DNA from: Gilvimarinus xylanilyticus
GTDB taxonomy: Bacteria > Pseudomonadota > Gammaproteobacteria > Pseudomonadales > Cellvibrionaceae
Assembly (NCBI RefSeq): GCF_024195295.1
Contig: NZ_JAMFTH010000006.1
Coordinates: forward strand, 124,001 to 188,000
Reading direction: 5' to 3'
Length of the DNA: 64,000 bases
Shown: in pieces, positions 15,465 through 24,058 of the stretch
Layout of the letters: each line of letters begins with the position of its first letter
How positions within the stretch are numbered: position 1 is the stretch's first letter
Notes under the pieces: generated by a model
What the model was told of the DNA's origin: nothing
What the model saw: the letters and a program-made list of their open reading frames with translations, nothing else
The model's database searches: none
Made by a program: the position numbers and the translations under genes

Positions 15465-17738
15465 ATGGCCTCAATGCTAAACTCGCTGCGCAGTATTGTG
15501 CAGGAAGTCAATTCCGCCCGCGACCTGAACAAGGCGCTGGCGATTATTGTGACCCGGGTTAAACAGGCGATGCATACCCAGGTCTGTTCGGTCTATCTGC
15601 GCGATCCGGCGGGTGATTACGTATTAATGGCCACAGAGGGCTTGCAGCAAGCGGCCGTGGGTCAGGTTCGCTTGGGGCGCGGCGAAGGCCTGGTGGGCCG
15701 GGTCGTGGCCCGCGAAGAACCCGTCAACCTGGAAGATGCCGAAGCCCACCCCGCCTACCAGTATTTTCCCGAAACTGGCGAGGAGCGTTACAGCTCGTTT
15801 CTGGGCGTGCCTATTATCCACCACCGTCAGGTGTTGGGGGTCTTGGTGGTGCAGCAGATTGAGCGGCGCCGCTTTGATGAGGGGGATGAGGCGTTTCTGG
15901 TGACCATGTCGGCCCAGCTGGCCGGGGTAATCGCCCACGCCGAGGCAACCGGCACTATGGTGGCCGTGGGCAATACGGCCGCCCAGGCCAAATTTCTGGG
16001 GGTCTCGGGCGCGCCCGGTATCGCCATGGGTGAGGCGGTGGTGGTTGCGCCGCTGGCCGATCTCAAATCCGTTCCCTATCGCCCGTGCGATGACATCGAC
16101 GCCGAAATCGAGTTTTTTCAGCGCTGCCTGATGGCGGTGCGCGAAGACATTAAGGGCATGGGGCGACAGCTGGAAGAGCGCTTAAACCGTGAAGAGCGAG
16201 CGCTTTTTGATGCTTACCTGGCTATGCTGGACGATGCTTCGCTGGGCGGTGAGGTGATCGCTAAAATACACGAGGGTACCAGCGCGCCCTATGCCTGGAG
16301 CGAGGTCATTCTCGAGCATGAAAATACCTTCGCCAGCATGAGTGATGCGTACCTTCGCGAGCGCGCCACCGATGTGCGGGACCTGGGGCGCCGGGTACTG
16401 GCGTATCTGCAAGAGTCCAATCAGCACTGCAAGGTCTACCCCGACAAGACAATTTTAATTGGCGACGATCTGACCGCCTCAATGCTGGGCGAAGTGCCCG
16501 AAGACAAACTGATTGGCTTAGTGTCGGTTCAGGGCTCGGGCAACTCTCACGTCGCGATTTTGGCGCGCGCCATGGGAATACCCACGGTGATGGGGGCGGT
16601 GGATTTGCCCTATACCCGCATGGATGGCCGCCCGGTGATTGTCGATGGCTACAAAGGTGCGGTTTACAGTGACCCCAGTGCCCAGCTGAGCAAGCATTAC
16701 AGCGCCATCGCCCGCGAAGAAGAGGAGATGGTGAAAGGGCTGGAGGCGCTTAAGGAACTTCCCTGTGAAACCCTGGATAAGCACCGCCTGCCCCTGTGGG
16801 TAAATACCGGTCTGATGACCGATGTGGTGCGCTCGCTTGAGCGCGGCGCCGAAGGGGTGGGACTTTACCGTACCGAAGTTCCCTTTTTACTGCGCGACCG
16901 CTTTCCGTCAGAGGAAGAGCAGCGCATTATTTACCGCGAGCAGCTGGAGGCGTTTGCGCCTCACACAGTCACCATGCGGACCTTGGATATTGGCGGTGAC
17001 AAGGCCTTACCATACTTTCCCATTACCGAGGACAATCCCTTCTTGGGGTGGCGAGGCATTCGGGTCACCCTGGATCATCCCGAGATTTTCTTAGCCCAGA
17101 TTCGCGCCATGATGAAAGCCAGCAGTGGTTTGGATAACCTGCGTATTTTGTTGCCCATGATCAGCGGTGTACAGGAGCTGGAAGAAGCCAAAACACTGAT
17201 CTACCGTGCTTATCACGAGCTTTTGGAAGAAAATCACGACGTTAAATTGCCGCCGATTGGGGTGATGATTGAAGTGCCTGCGGCGGTCTACCAAGCGCGC
17301 GAGCTGGCGGCAAGAGTGGATTTTCTCTCGGTGGGTAGCAACGATTTAACCCAGTATTTGTTGGCGGTGGATCGCAACAATGCGCGGGTGGCCGATCTTT
17401 ACCAGGCCTTCCACCCGGCGGTGTTGCGCGCGCTATTGCAAGTGGTGCAAGACGGTCACTCTCAGGGCGTGAGTGTGGGTATTTGTGGCGAATTAGCCGG
17501 CGACCCCGGTGCGGCGATTTTGCTGATGGCGATGGGGTATGACGTGCTGTCGATGAACGCGACCAACCTGCCCAAGGTTAAGTCGGTGATTCGCGCCATC
17601 AATCTGGAGCAGGCTGAAAGCCTCTTGGCGGATGTGATGTTACTGGCGGCGCCGGCCGATGTGCGCGAGCGCATAGAGGCGACCCTGCGCGACGCTGGGG
17701 TAAGCCGGGTGGTGCGTCCCTTGGCCGAGGCCGATTAA
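15465..17738 (+). CDS. ptsP: PTS-Ntr enzyme I (PEP-protein phosphotransferase)
   Basis: A 757-residue cytoplasmic enzyme I of the nitrogen-related phosphotransferase system. An N-terminal GAF domain (about 1-165) is followed by the PEP-utiliser N-domain, the phosphohistidine swivel domain with His362 in GSGNSHVAILARAMG, and the C-terminal PEP-binding barrel with LDIGGDK and SVGSNDLTQY. It passes phosphate from PEP to NPr and then EIIA-Ntr, which regulates potassium, nitrogen and envelope functions. Homologues start at MLNSLR, so the ATG at 15474 may be the true start rather than 15465; neither has a strong ribosome-binding site. A strong terminator follows at 17786-17821. Confidence 0.93.
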   Translation: MASMLNSLRSIVQEVNSARDLNKALAIIVTRVKQAMHTQVCSVYLRDPAGDYVLMATEGLQQAAVGQVRLGRGEGLVGRVVAREEPVNLEDAEAHPAYQYFPETGEERYSSFLGVPIIHHRQVLGVLVVQQIERRRFDEGDEAFLVTMSAQLAGVIAHAEATGTMVAVGNTAAQAKFLGVSGAPGIAMGEAVVVAPLADLKSVPYRPCDDIDAEIEFFQRCLMAVREDIKGMGRQLEERLNREERALFDAYLAMLDDASLGGEVIAKIHEGTSAPYAWSEVILEHENTFASMSDAYLRERATDVRDLGRRVLAYLQESNQHCKVYPDKTILIGDDLTASMLGEVPEDKLIGLVSVQGSGNSHVAILARAMGIPTVMGAVDLPYTRMDGRPVIVDGYKGAVYSDPSAQLSKHYSAIAREEEEMVKGLEALKELPCETLDKHRLPLWVNTGLMTDVVRSLERGAEGVGLYRTEVPFLLRDRFPSEEEQRIIYREQLEAFAPHTVTMRTLDIGGDKALPYFPITEDNPFLGWRGIRVTLDHPEIFLAQIRAMMKASSGLDNLRILLPMISGVQELEEAKTLIYRAYHELLEENHDVKLPPIGVMIEVPAAVYQARELAARVDFLSVGSNDLTQYLLAVDRNNARVADLYQAFHPAVLRALLQVVQDGHSQGVSVGICGELAGDPGAAILLMAMGYDVLSMNATNLPKVKSVIRAINLEQAESLLADVMLLAAPADVRERIEATLRDAGVSRVVRPLAEAD

Positions 17739-17785
17739 TCGAGAGTGTCGGCGGGGATTTCCCGCGTCTATTCGCGAGTGTTCTC

Positions 17786-17821
17786 GCGGGGTATCGGGTG
17801 TTATCATACCCCGCATTTTTT
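17786..17821 (+). terminator. Rho-independent terminator between ptsP and lgt
   Basis: Nine-base stem GCGGGGTAT (17786-17794) pairs with ATACCCCGC (17806-17814) and is followed by ATTTTTT. It ends 15 bp before the lgt start, so lgt transcription is either read-through or starts within the short gap. Confidence 0.85.
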
Positions 17822-17835
17822 AATGGCGCTGTATT

Positions 17836-18660
17836 ATGCTGACCCATCCCGATTTTGATCCTGTTGCCCTGTCATTGGGCCCGCTCGATGTGCACTGGTA
17901 CGGCATCATGTACCTGTTTGCCTTTGCCTCGGCCTGGTTTATCGCTATGCGCCGCGCACGTCGCGACGACACCCCAATCAGCCAACCCCAAGTGGAAAAC
18001 CTGATTACCTACGGCGCCTTTGGTGTGGTGCTCGGCGGGCGGATTGGCTATGTGGTGTTTTATAATTTTGAAGCCTGGATGCGCGACCCGCTGCTGTTGT
18101 TTCGTCTCTGGGAGGGCGGTATGTCCTTCCACGGCGGTCTGATTGGTGTGCTGCTGGCAATGCTTTTCTATGCCCACCGCATTCACATTCCTTACTTGCG
18201 TCTTACCGATTTTGTTGCTCCTATTGTCCCGCTGGGCTTGGCATTTGGCCGCCTGGGTAATTTTATTGGTCAGGAATTGTGGGGCCGTCCCACCGAAGGG
18301 CCGTGGGCCATGGTCTTCCCCAAAGACCCGGAGCTACTGCCGCGCCACCCGTCGCAGCTGTACCAGTTCGCCATGGAAGGGGTGTTGTTGTTTATTATCG
18401 TCTATGTTTTTTCGCGCAAGCCTCGGCCTACTGGTGCGGTGAGTGGGGTGTTTTTGGTGGGCTATGCCTGCTTCCGAATTATCGTGGAGTTCGCGCGCGA
18501 GCCGGATCAGCATATTCAGTTTGATTTATACGGCTGGGTGACGCGGGGGCAATTATTGTCTCTGCCCATGTTGGCGCTGGGGATTGGCTTGTTGGTTTAC
18601 GCGTACAAATTCCCCAAATTGGACAAACAGGGGCAAAGCCCGGAGCAAAAGGCGTCATGA
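17836..18660 (+). CDS. lgt: Prolipoprotein diacylglyceryl transferase
   Basis: A 274-residue polytopic inner-membrane enzyme that transfers diacylglycerol from phosphatidylglycerol to the lipobox cysteine of prolipoproteins. The Lgt signature is clear: YGIMYLFAF near the start, [11 protein letters not shown] and the [14 protein letters not shown] segment. About seven membrane segments are visible. It is needed for all lipoproteins of this window. Its last codons overlap thyA by 4 bp, and lgt-thyA-folA form one transcription unit. Confidence 0.95.
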   Translation: MLTHPDFDPVALSLGPLDVHWYGIMYLFAFASAWFIAMRRARRDDTPISQPQVENLITYGAFGVVLGGRIGYVVFYNFEAWMRDPLLLFRLWEGGMSFHGGLIGVLLAMLFYAHRIHIPYLRLTDFVAPIVPLGLAFGRLGNFIGQELWGRPTEGPWAMVFPKDPELLPRHPSQLYQFAMEGVLLFIIVYVFSRKPRPTGAVSGVFLVGYACFRIIVEFAREPDQHIQFDLYGWVTRGQLLSLPMLALGIGLLVYAYKFPKLDKQGQSPEQKAS

Positions 18661-19496
18661 AGCAGTATTTAGCACTAATGCGCGATGTAGTCGATAACGG
18701 TACCGATCGCGGCGATCGCACAGGCACAGGCACCCGCTCGGTGTTTGGCCGGCAAATGCGTTTCGACTTGCAGCAGGGCTTTCCCCTGGTGACCACCAAG
18801 CAGGTGCATTTAAAAAGTGTGATTGTCGAGTTGTTGTGGTTTTTACAGGGGCGCACCGATGTGCAGTGGCTGCAAGAGCGGGGCTGCCGTATTTGGAACG
18901 AGTGGGCGACCGATGAGGGAGATCTGGGGCCGGTTTACGGCAAGCAGTGGCGCAGCTGGGCCTGTCCCGACGGCTCAACCATCGATCAGGTTACGCAGGT
19001 TATCGAGCAGATAAAAACCAATCCAAACTCTCGCCGCTTGATTGTGAGCGCCTGGAATCCGGCCGATTTGCCGGACGAGGCGGTGACGCCGCAGCAGAAT
19101 GCCGAAGCCGGGCGGATGGCGCTGGCGGCCTGCCATACACTGTTTCAGTTTTATGTTGCCGACGGCAAGCTGTCCTGCCAGTTGTACCAGCGCAGCGCTG
19201 ATTTGTTTTTGGGGGTGCCGTTTAATATTGCCAGTTATGCGCTGCTGACTCATATGATTGCTCAGCAATGTGACCTGGCGGTTGGGGATTTTGTGCATAC
19301 GTTTGGTGATTGTCACCTCTACCATAACCACCTGACCGATGATATCGTCTACGCTCAGTTGGCGCGCGAGCCCAAACCTTTGCCAACATTGAAAATTGCC
19401 CGCAAGCCCGATTCCATTTTCGGCTATGAATGGGAAGATTTTGAGTTTGAGGGTTACGATCCCCACCCGCGTATAAAAGCCCCAATTTCAGTTTAG
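18657..19496 (+). CDS. thyA: Thymidylate synthase
   Basis: A 279-residue classical thymidylate synthase, making dTMP from dUMP with methylene-tetrahydrofolate. The nucleophile is Cys159 in [12 protein letters not shown]; downstream [19 protein letters not shown] and EGYDPHP match the family closely. It is about 15 residues longer than E. coli ThyA (264), because an insertion ([13 protein letters not shown] region, about 140-153) precedes the catalytic cysteine. Such insertions occur in other ThyA proteins. It overlaps lgt by 4 bp and is followed 5 bp later by folA, which regenerates tetrahydrofolate from the dihydrofolate made by ThyA. Confidence 0.96.
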   Translation: MKQYLALMRDVVDNGTDRGDRTGTGTRSVFGRQMRFDLQQGFPLVTTKQVHLKSVIVELLWFLQGRTDVQWLQERGCRIWNEWATDEGDLGPVYGKQWRSWACPDGSTIDQVTQVIEQIKTNPNSRRLIVSAWNPADLPDEAVTPQQNAEAGRMALAACHTLFQFYVADGKLSCQLYQRSADLFLGVPFNIASYALLTHMIAQQCDLAVGDFVHTFGDCHLYHNHLTDDIVYAQLAREPKPLPTLKIARKPDSIFGYEWEDFEFEGYDPHPRIKAPISV

Positions 19497-19501
19497 GAGC
19501 A

Positions 19502-20011
19502 ATGATGAAGGTGTCGATGATTGTGGCCTGTGGTCGCGACAACGCCATTGGCAAAGGTAATGCTATGCCCTGGCATCTGCCCGCCGATTTACAATACTTT
19601 AAGTGCACCACCTTGGGTAAGCCTATTATTATGGGCCGCAAGACCTATGAGTCGATTGGCCGCCCTTTGCCCGGGCGCGTTAATATCGTCATCAGTCGCC
19701 GTGGCGACTGGCCGGCACCCGACGGGGTAGTAGTGGTCAGCTCGGTAGAGCAGGCCATTGAGCGGGCGCGGGAACAATCCCCTGAAGAGATCATGATAAC
19801 CGGCGGCGAGCAAATCTATCGCGCTGCGCTCGGTTTTGCCGACAGGATATATAAGACAGAAATTGATATCGAGGTAGAGGGCGCCGATGCGCACTTCCCC
19901 GAACTGTCGGCAAACGAATGGCGGGAAGTATCCCGGCAGCAAGGTGAGGCGGAAGCTCCGCTGTCTCATCGGTTTTTGGTATTGGAGCGAGTAACTGAAG
20001 CCGAATCTTAA
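19502..20011 (+). CDS. folA: Dihydrofolate reductase
   Basis: A 169-residue NADPH-dependent dihydrofolate reductase. The opening MIVACGRDNAIGKGNAMPWH contains the substrate loop, DLQYFK supplies the active-site acid region, and GRKTYESIGRPLPGR and MITGGEQIYR bind the cofactor. It reduces dihydrofolate produced by ThyA and is the target of trimethoprim. Two adjacent ATG codons (19502 and 19505) could start translation; an AGGAGC site lies just upstream. It ends the lgt-thyA-folA operon; no terminator is visible after it. Confidence 0.96.
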   Translation: MMKVSMIVACGRDNAIGKGNAMPWHLPADLQYFKCTTLGKPIIMGRKTYESIGRPLPGRVNIVISRRGDWPAPDGVVVVSSVEQAIERAREQSPEEIMITGGEQIYRAALGFADRIYKTEIDIEVEGADAHFPELSANEWREVSRQQGEAEAPLSHRFLVLERVTEAES

Positions 20012-20157
20012 TAATTCTATTGTATAAGTTTGGTAGGTTTAAGTGCCTGGTGCTGGTTGATAATTGATCAGGTGTTACCGGTCTCAAGTGAATTAACGCC
20101 TTGGTGTTACCCATTTGCTACCCAAATACACAGGCATTCAGGCATTTGGATAAAGCA

Positions 20158-20187
20158 TTGAATGTAGAGGAACCCTCTTATTACAAT
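20158..20187 (+). promoter_or_regulatory. Candidate promoter of the DUF3450-TonB operon
   Basis: TTGAAT (20158-20163), 18-base spacer and TACAAT (20182-20187), about 100 bases before the first gene. The 276-bp gap from folA would leave room for operators. A partial Fur-like half-site (TGATAAT near 20059) lacks a good second half. Confidence 0.4.
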
Positions 20188-20287
20188 GCTGCGTTCTTGG
20201 CTGCCTCGAAAGAGGTTCAGTGGATATGCGTCTGTGGCAGCAGTCTGTCGCACAAATCTGATTGAAAGCACCCGAGTTGGGGGAAAT

Positions 20288-21070
20288 ATGAAAAAGCAGC
20301 GAATGAAAGCCGTGGCTCTGTCCACAGTGCTTTCTGCCGGAGCGCTCATGGGTAGCGCAACGATGGCAGATGAAACCCTGGATCAAATTCTCCAGGTAAG
20401 CCAGGCCAAAACAACCTTGGCTCAAGATTCACAACAGCGTATTGATCGCCTGGCGCAAGAGACCGACGATCTGTTGGCTCAGTTCAAACAGGTGAACAAG
20501 CAGATTGAAGATATCCGTCTGTATAACAGCCAGCTGGAAAAGCAAATTGCCAGTCAGCTTGCGGTTATCAATGACCTCGACGACTCAATCGAAAATGTGA
20601 CCGTTATTGAACGTCGCATTCAGCCTCTGGTTCTGCGCATGCTGGACGCTCTGGAACAGTTCGTTGAGCTGGATAAGCCTTTCAAAATGGAAGAGCGCCT
20701 GGATCGTATCGCCATGCTGCGTAACAACCAGGACCGCGCCGATATTTCGGTTGCTGAAAAATTCCGTCAGGTGCTGGAAGCTTACAAGATTGAGAGTGAG
20801 TACGGCCGCTTTATTGAAGCCTACCGTGACACTCTGAACATTGGTGGCCAGGATCGCGAAGTGAACATTCTGCGTGTAGGCCGCGTTTCTCTGATGTATC
20901 AAACAACCGATACCGAGCAGTCTGGCGCTTGGGATCCGGCCCAGGGTGCGTGGGTAGAGTTGGACGACTCTTACCGCAACCACATCCTCAAAGGCCTGCG
21001 CATCGCGCGTAACCAAGCCGCTAAAGACATTATGTTTGTACCTGTCCAAGCACCGGAGGCAGCGCAATGA
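20288..21070 (+). CDS. DUF3450 periplasmic coiled-coil protein
   Basis: A 260-residue protein of the DUF3450 family. I place the start at the ATG at 20288, behind a GGGGGA ribosome-binding site; it opens a normal signal peptide (MKKQRMKAVALS to ATMADE). In-frame ATG at 20186 would add 34 residues without a leader. The mature protein starts with a long heptad-rich segment (about 30-110) and continues with a compact C-terminal half with conserved aromatic and acidic residues. It is the first gene of a six-gene TonB-type operon and overlaps the next gene by 4 bp. It probably acts in the periplasm alongside the TtpC-like protein, but no biochemical role is established. Codon use is strongly biased to CTG, CGT and GGT. 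Confidence 0.85.
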   Translation: MKKQRMKAVALSTVLSAGALMGSATMADETLDQILQVSQAKTTLAQDSQQRIDRLAQETDDLLAQFKQVNKQIEDIRLYNSQLEKQIASQLAVINDLDDSIENVTVIERRIQPLVLRMLDALEQFVELDKPFKMEERLDRIAMLRNNQDRADISVAEKFRQVLEAYKIESEYGRFIEAYRDTLNIGGQDREVNILRVGRVSLMYQTTDTEQSGAWDPAQGAWVELDDSYRNHILKGLRIARNQAAKDIMFVPVQAPEAAQ

Positions 21071-22443
21071 AAATGAAGTTTGCTAAAAGCTGCCTGGTAG
21101 CCGTCGCTGCCGGCCTGTTAAGCACAAGTGTAGCCGTAGCGCAGGAAGACAAGGCAGCCAGCCTTGACGAACTGTTGAATATGGTTAAAGACTCTCGCAT
21201 CCAGGAATCTGCCGAGCACAAAAAGCGCGAGCAGCAGTTTTTGCGTGAGAAAAACAATCAAGCGTCTCTGCTGACTCAGGCTCAGAACACTCTGGCCTCT
21301 GAAGAAGCACGCTCTGAGCGTCTGGAAGACACCTACGCCGAACAAGAGCTGGAAGTAGAAGCTAAGCGTCAGCAGTTCAACGAGCGCTTGGGTTCACTGC
21401 GCGAGCTGTTTGGTCACCTGACCTCGACCGCTGGCGATTTGCGTTCGACTCTGAGCACCTCGCTGATCTCGGCTCAGTACCCCAATCGCGGTGAGTTCCT
21501 GACTGGACTGATCGACAAAATGAACAGCAACACTCGTCTGCCTTCTATCGAAGAGATTGAGCGTCTGTGGTACGAGCAGCAGCGTCAAATGGTAGAGAGC
21601 GGTAAAGTTGTTAAGTTTAACGGCACCGTGATCAAATCCAACGGCGACCGCGTTGAGCAAGAAGTGGTTCGTATCGGTTCTTACAACCTGGTTTCAGAAG
21701 GTAAGTACCTGAACTACATTCCCGACGGTTTCAAAATGGAAGAGCTGGCGCGTCAGCCCGATGCGTTCTTAAGCTCAGCCCAAGAACTGCAAGGCGCCTC
21801 TGGCGGTCTGGTAGGCGTGGGTATTGACCCCACAGGTCCTACCGGCGGTTCTCTGCTGACTGCTCTGATCGACAGCCCCACCTGGGGTGAGCGCTGGCAC
21901 CAGGGCGGCGGTGTGGGTTACACCATTACCGTTGTGGGTATCATCGGTCTGTTGATTGGTCTGTGGCGCATCATTTACCTGACTCTGGTAAATGCCAAAG
22001 TAAGCAGCCAGCTGAAGTCTAAGAAAGCCAACACCAACAACCCGCTGGGTCGCGTGTTGAAAGTGGCCGAAGACAACCCGAACGTCGATGGCGAAACTCT
22101 GGAGCTGAAGCTTGAAGAAGCCGTGCTGAAAGAGCGTCCCGCGATTGAGAGCGGTCTGGCTATCTTGAAGATTATCGCCGCGGTTGCACCGCTGATGGGT
22201 CTGTTGGGTACCGTTGTGGGTATGATCCTGACCTTCCAGGCGATTACCATCTTCGGCGCCGGTGATCCTAAGAACATGGCGAGCGGTATCTCCTCTGCCT
22301 TGATTACCACCGTACTGGGTCTGGTTGTGGCCATTCCAACTGTACTGCTGCACACCATTGTTAATGGCCGTGCCAAGCGCGTAATCCACGTTCTCGAAGA
22401 ACAGTCGGCGGGCATTATTGCCGAAAACGCCGAGCGTAAGTAG
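21067..22443 (+). CDS. TtpC-like MotA/TolQ/ExbB proton-channel protein with periplasmic domain
   Basis: A 458-residue protein with a signal peptide (about 1-26), a periplasmic coiled-coil region (about 30-115), a middle domain, and a C-terminal MotA/TolQ/ExbB domain (about 270-455) with three membrane segments, including AAVAPLMGLLGTVVGMI and SALITTVLGLVVAIPTV. This architecture matches TtpC, the extra component required by the TonB2 system of Vibrio. It is expected to pair with the short ExbB and ExbD encoded next and to use the proton motive force to drive TonB. Its start overlaps DUF3450 by 4 bp. The codon bias indicates high expression. Confidence 0.88.
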   Translation: MKMKFAKSCLVAVAAGLLSTSVAVAQEDKAASLDELLNMVKDSRIQESAEHKKREQQFLREKNNQASLLTQAQNTLASEEARSERLEDTYAEQELEVEAKRQQFNERLGSLRELFGHLTSTAGDLRSTLSTSLISAQYPNRGEFLTGLIDKMNSNTRLPSIEEIERLWYEQQRQMVESGKVVKFNGTVIKSNGDRVEQEVVRIGSYNLVSEGKYLNYIPDGFKMEELARQPDAFLSSAQELQGASGGLVGVGIDPTGPTGGSLLTALIDSPTWGERWHQGGGVGYTITVVGIIGLLIGLWRIIYLTLVNAKVSSQLKSKKANTNNPLGRVLKVAEDNPNVDGETLELKLEEAVLKERPAIESGLAILKIIAAVAPLMGLLGTVVGMILTFQAITIFGAGDPKNMASGISSALITTVLGLVVAIPTVLLHTIVNGRAKRVIHVLEEQSAGIIAENAERK

Positions 22444-22453
22444 GAGATAAAGC

Positions 22454-22981
22454 ATGCTGGCATTAATGGAAGCAATCGCAGCCATTAAAGCCTTTTTGGA
22501 TCAGGGCGGTACTGTATTGTTATGGATCGCCGCCCTAACCTTTGTCATGTGGACCCTGATTTTCGAGCGGGTGTGGTATTTCAAAGGCGGTCTAAAAGGT
22601 GATGTACAAGAGGCCTTGGACGCTTGGGAGGCGCGCCCCGAGCGCAAATCCTGGAATGCCCACCAGGTTCGTTATGCACTGATTTCTCGTGTCGGGCAGA
22701 AGATAAACGCCAATATGGACATGATCGCCACTATGGTGAGCTTGTGTCCTCTGCTCGGTCTGCTGGGTACGGTTACCGGTATGATTGAAGTGTTTAACGT
22801 TCTCGCTATGACCGGTGGCGGTGATGCCAAGCAAATGGCAGGCGGTGTATCAAAAGCGACTATCCCGACAATGGCGGGTATGGTGGCGGCACTGTCTGGC
22901 GTATTTGCCAATACGTATCTGACCCGTACGGCCGAGCGTGAGAATCAGCTGTTTGCCGACCATTTGACAATGGATCATTAA
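22454..22981 (+). CDS. exbB: ExbB-type proton-channel subunit
   Basis: A 175-residue inner-membrane protein with three predicted membrane segments (about 17-37, 88-110, 130-152). The MotA/TolQ/ExbB core is seen in MVSLCPLLGLLGTVTGMIEVF and the later GVSKATIPTMAGMVAA segment. Its short length matches ExbB2 of TonB2 systems rather than the longer E. coli ExbB. It lies between the TtpC-like gene (10 bp gap) and exbD (39 bp gap). Together with ExbD it forms the ion-conducting motor. Confidence 0.9.
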   Translation: MLALMEAIAAIKAFLDQGGTVLLWIAALTFVMWTLIFERVWYFKGGLKGDVQEALDAWEARPERKSWNAHQVRYALISRVGQKINANMDMIATMVSLCPLLGLLGTVTGMIEVFNVLAMTGGGDAKQMAGGVSKATIPTMAGMVAALSGVFANTYLTRTAERENQLFADHLTMDH

Positions 22982-23020
22982 GGCTGGCACGTCGTTTAAC
23001 CCAGTGATAAGAGATATGCC

Positions 23021-23425
23021 ATGAGCAGTAGAAACCAAGCTGAAGATGATCAGACCGGGGCCATCGATTTGACCCCCATGCTCGATGTGGTGTTCATCAT
23101 GTTGATCTTCTTCATTGTGACTGCCACGTTCATTAAAGAGACCGGGGTAGAAGTGACTCGGCCTGAAGCAACCACTGCTGACGAAAAGAAAAACGCCAGT
23201 ATTTTGATTGCGATCACCGACTCCGATGAAATCTGGATCGATAAAAACCAGGTGGATCCCCGTGGGGTGCGGGCGCAAATTGAGCGTCTGCTTGCTGAAA
23301 ATCCAAACGGCAGTGTTGTTATTCAAGCGGACTCCGAGGCCAGTGTAAAACTGCTGGCTGAAGTGGCCGATACCGCTCGACAGTTGAGTGTGAGTAACGT
23401 TGCTGTTTCAACACTGAAGAACTAA
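23021..23425 (+). CDS. exbD: ExbD/TolR-family protein
   Basis: A 134-residue protein with a short cytoplasmic N-terminus, one membrane helix and a periplasmic domain. The signature IDLTPMLDVVFIMLIFFIV contains the membrane aspartate that carries protons. The periplasmic part ends in an ExbD-like fold with VVIQADSEASVKLL. It partners ExbB in coupling proton flow to TonB. The gap to tonB is only 6 bp. Confidence 0.93.
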   Translation: MSSRNQAEDDQTGAIDLTPMLDVVFIMLIFFIVTATFIKETGVEVTRPEATTADEKKNASILIAITDSDEIWIDKNQVDPRGVRAQIERLLAENPNGSVVIQADSEASVKLLAEVADTARQLSVSNVAVSTLKN

Positions 23426-23431
23426 GCCGCT

Positions 23432-24052
23432 ATGAAACTTGCAAGAGTATTAATTGCTGTCGTGCTGGCGGTGGTTATAACCTTTGGTCTGCTGTATTTG
23501 ATGCAGTATCTGATCAACTCCGATCTCGAGGCGGATGACAAGCCTGAGACTACGCGCATTGAAGACATTCATATGCCGGAGATGGAGATTGAAACCCGCT
23601 ACGAAACAGCAAAACCCGACAAGCCGGAAACCCCGCAAGAGCCACCACCGGATATTCCGGAGCCCGATTTCGACGCTCCTGATGTCAACCCCGATGGCCT
23701 GAATATGGATACGCCTACCATGGGTAACGATATCCAGATCAGTACCTCAGGTTTGGGTGGTGACGGTGAGTATCTGCCGATTGTTAAGGTAGCTCCGCAG
23801 TATCCTCGTCGCGCGGCACAGCGTGGTGTAGAGGGCTTTGTAACTGTTGAGTTTACGGTAACAACTACCGGTGCCACTCGCGATGTGGTGGTTATCGAGG
23901 CAATTACCAAAGACGGTGACGAAACCAGCATGTTTAACCGCGCTGCGATTCGGGCTGCCGAGAAGTTCAAGTATAAGCCGCGCGTTGTCGACGGTACCCC
24001 AATTGAGGTGCCCGGTGTTCGCAACCGCTTTGTGTTTGAACTGGCACAGTAA
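23432..24052 (+). CDS. tonB: TonB-family energy transducer
   Basis: A 206-residue TonB protein with one N-terminal membrane helix (about 6-29), a short proline- and acid-rich spacer (KPDKPETPQEPPPDIPEPDF, about 62-81) and a C-terminal TonB domain (about 112-205) with APQYPRRAAQRGVEGFVTV. The short spacer is typical of TonB2-type proteins. It would carry energy from the ExbB/ExbD motor to TonB-dependent receptors in the outer membrane. None of these receptors is encoded in this window. It is followed after 6 bp by the TPR protein gene. Confidence 0.92.
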   Translation: MKLARVLIAVVLAVVITFGLLYLMQYLINSDLEADDKPETTRIEDIHMPEMEIETRYETAKPDKPETPQEPPPDIPEPDFDAPDVNPDGLNMDTPTMGNDIQISTSGLGGDGEYLPIVKVAPQYPRRAAQRGVEGFVTVEFTVTTTGATRDVVVIEAITKDGDETSMFNRAAIRAAEKFKYKPRVVDGTPIEVPGVRNRFVFELAQ

Positions 24053-24058
24053 TAGGTG

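Noticed and set aside
20050-20085. Fur box before the TonB operon
   Set aside because: A TGATAAT half-site is present, but the second half does not fit; too weak to list.
21775-22485. Long minus-strand open frame (236 codons) antisense to the TtpC-like gene
   Set aside because: The strong codon bias of the sense gene leaves the antisense frame open by chance; the peptide is of low complexity and resembles nothing known.
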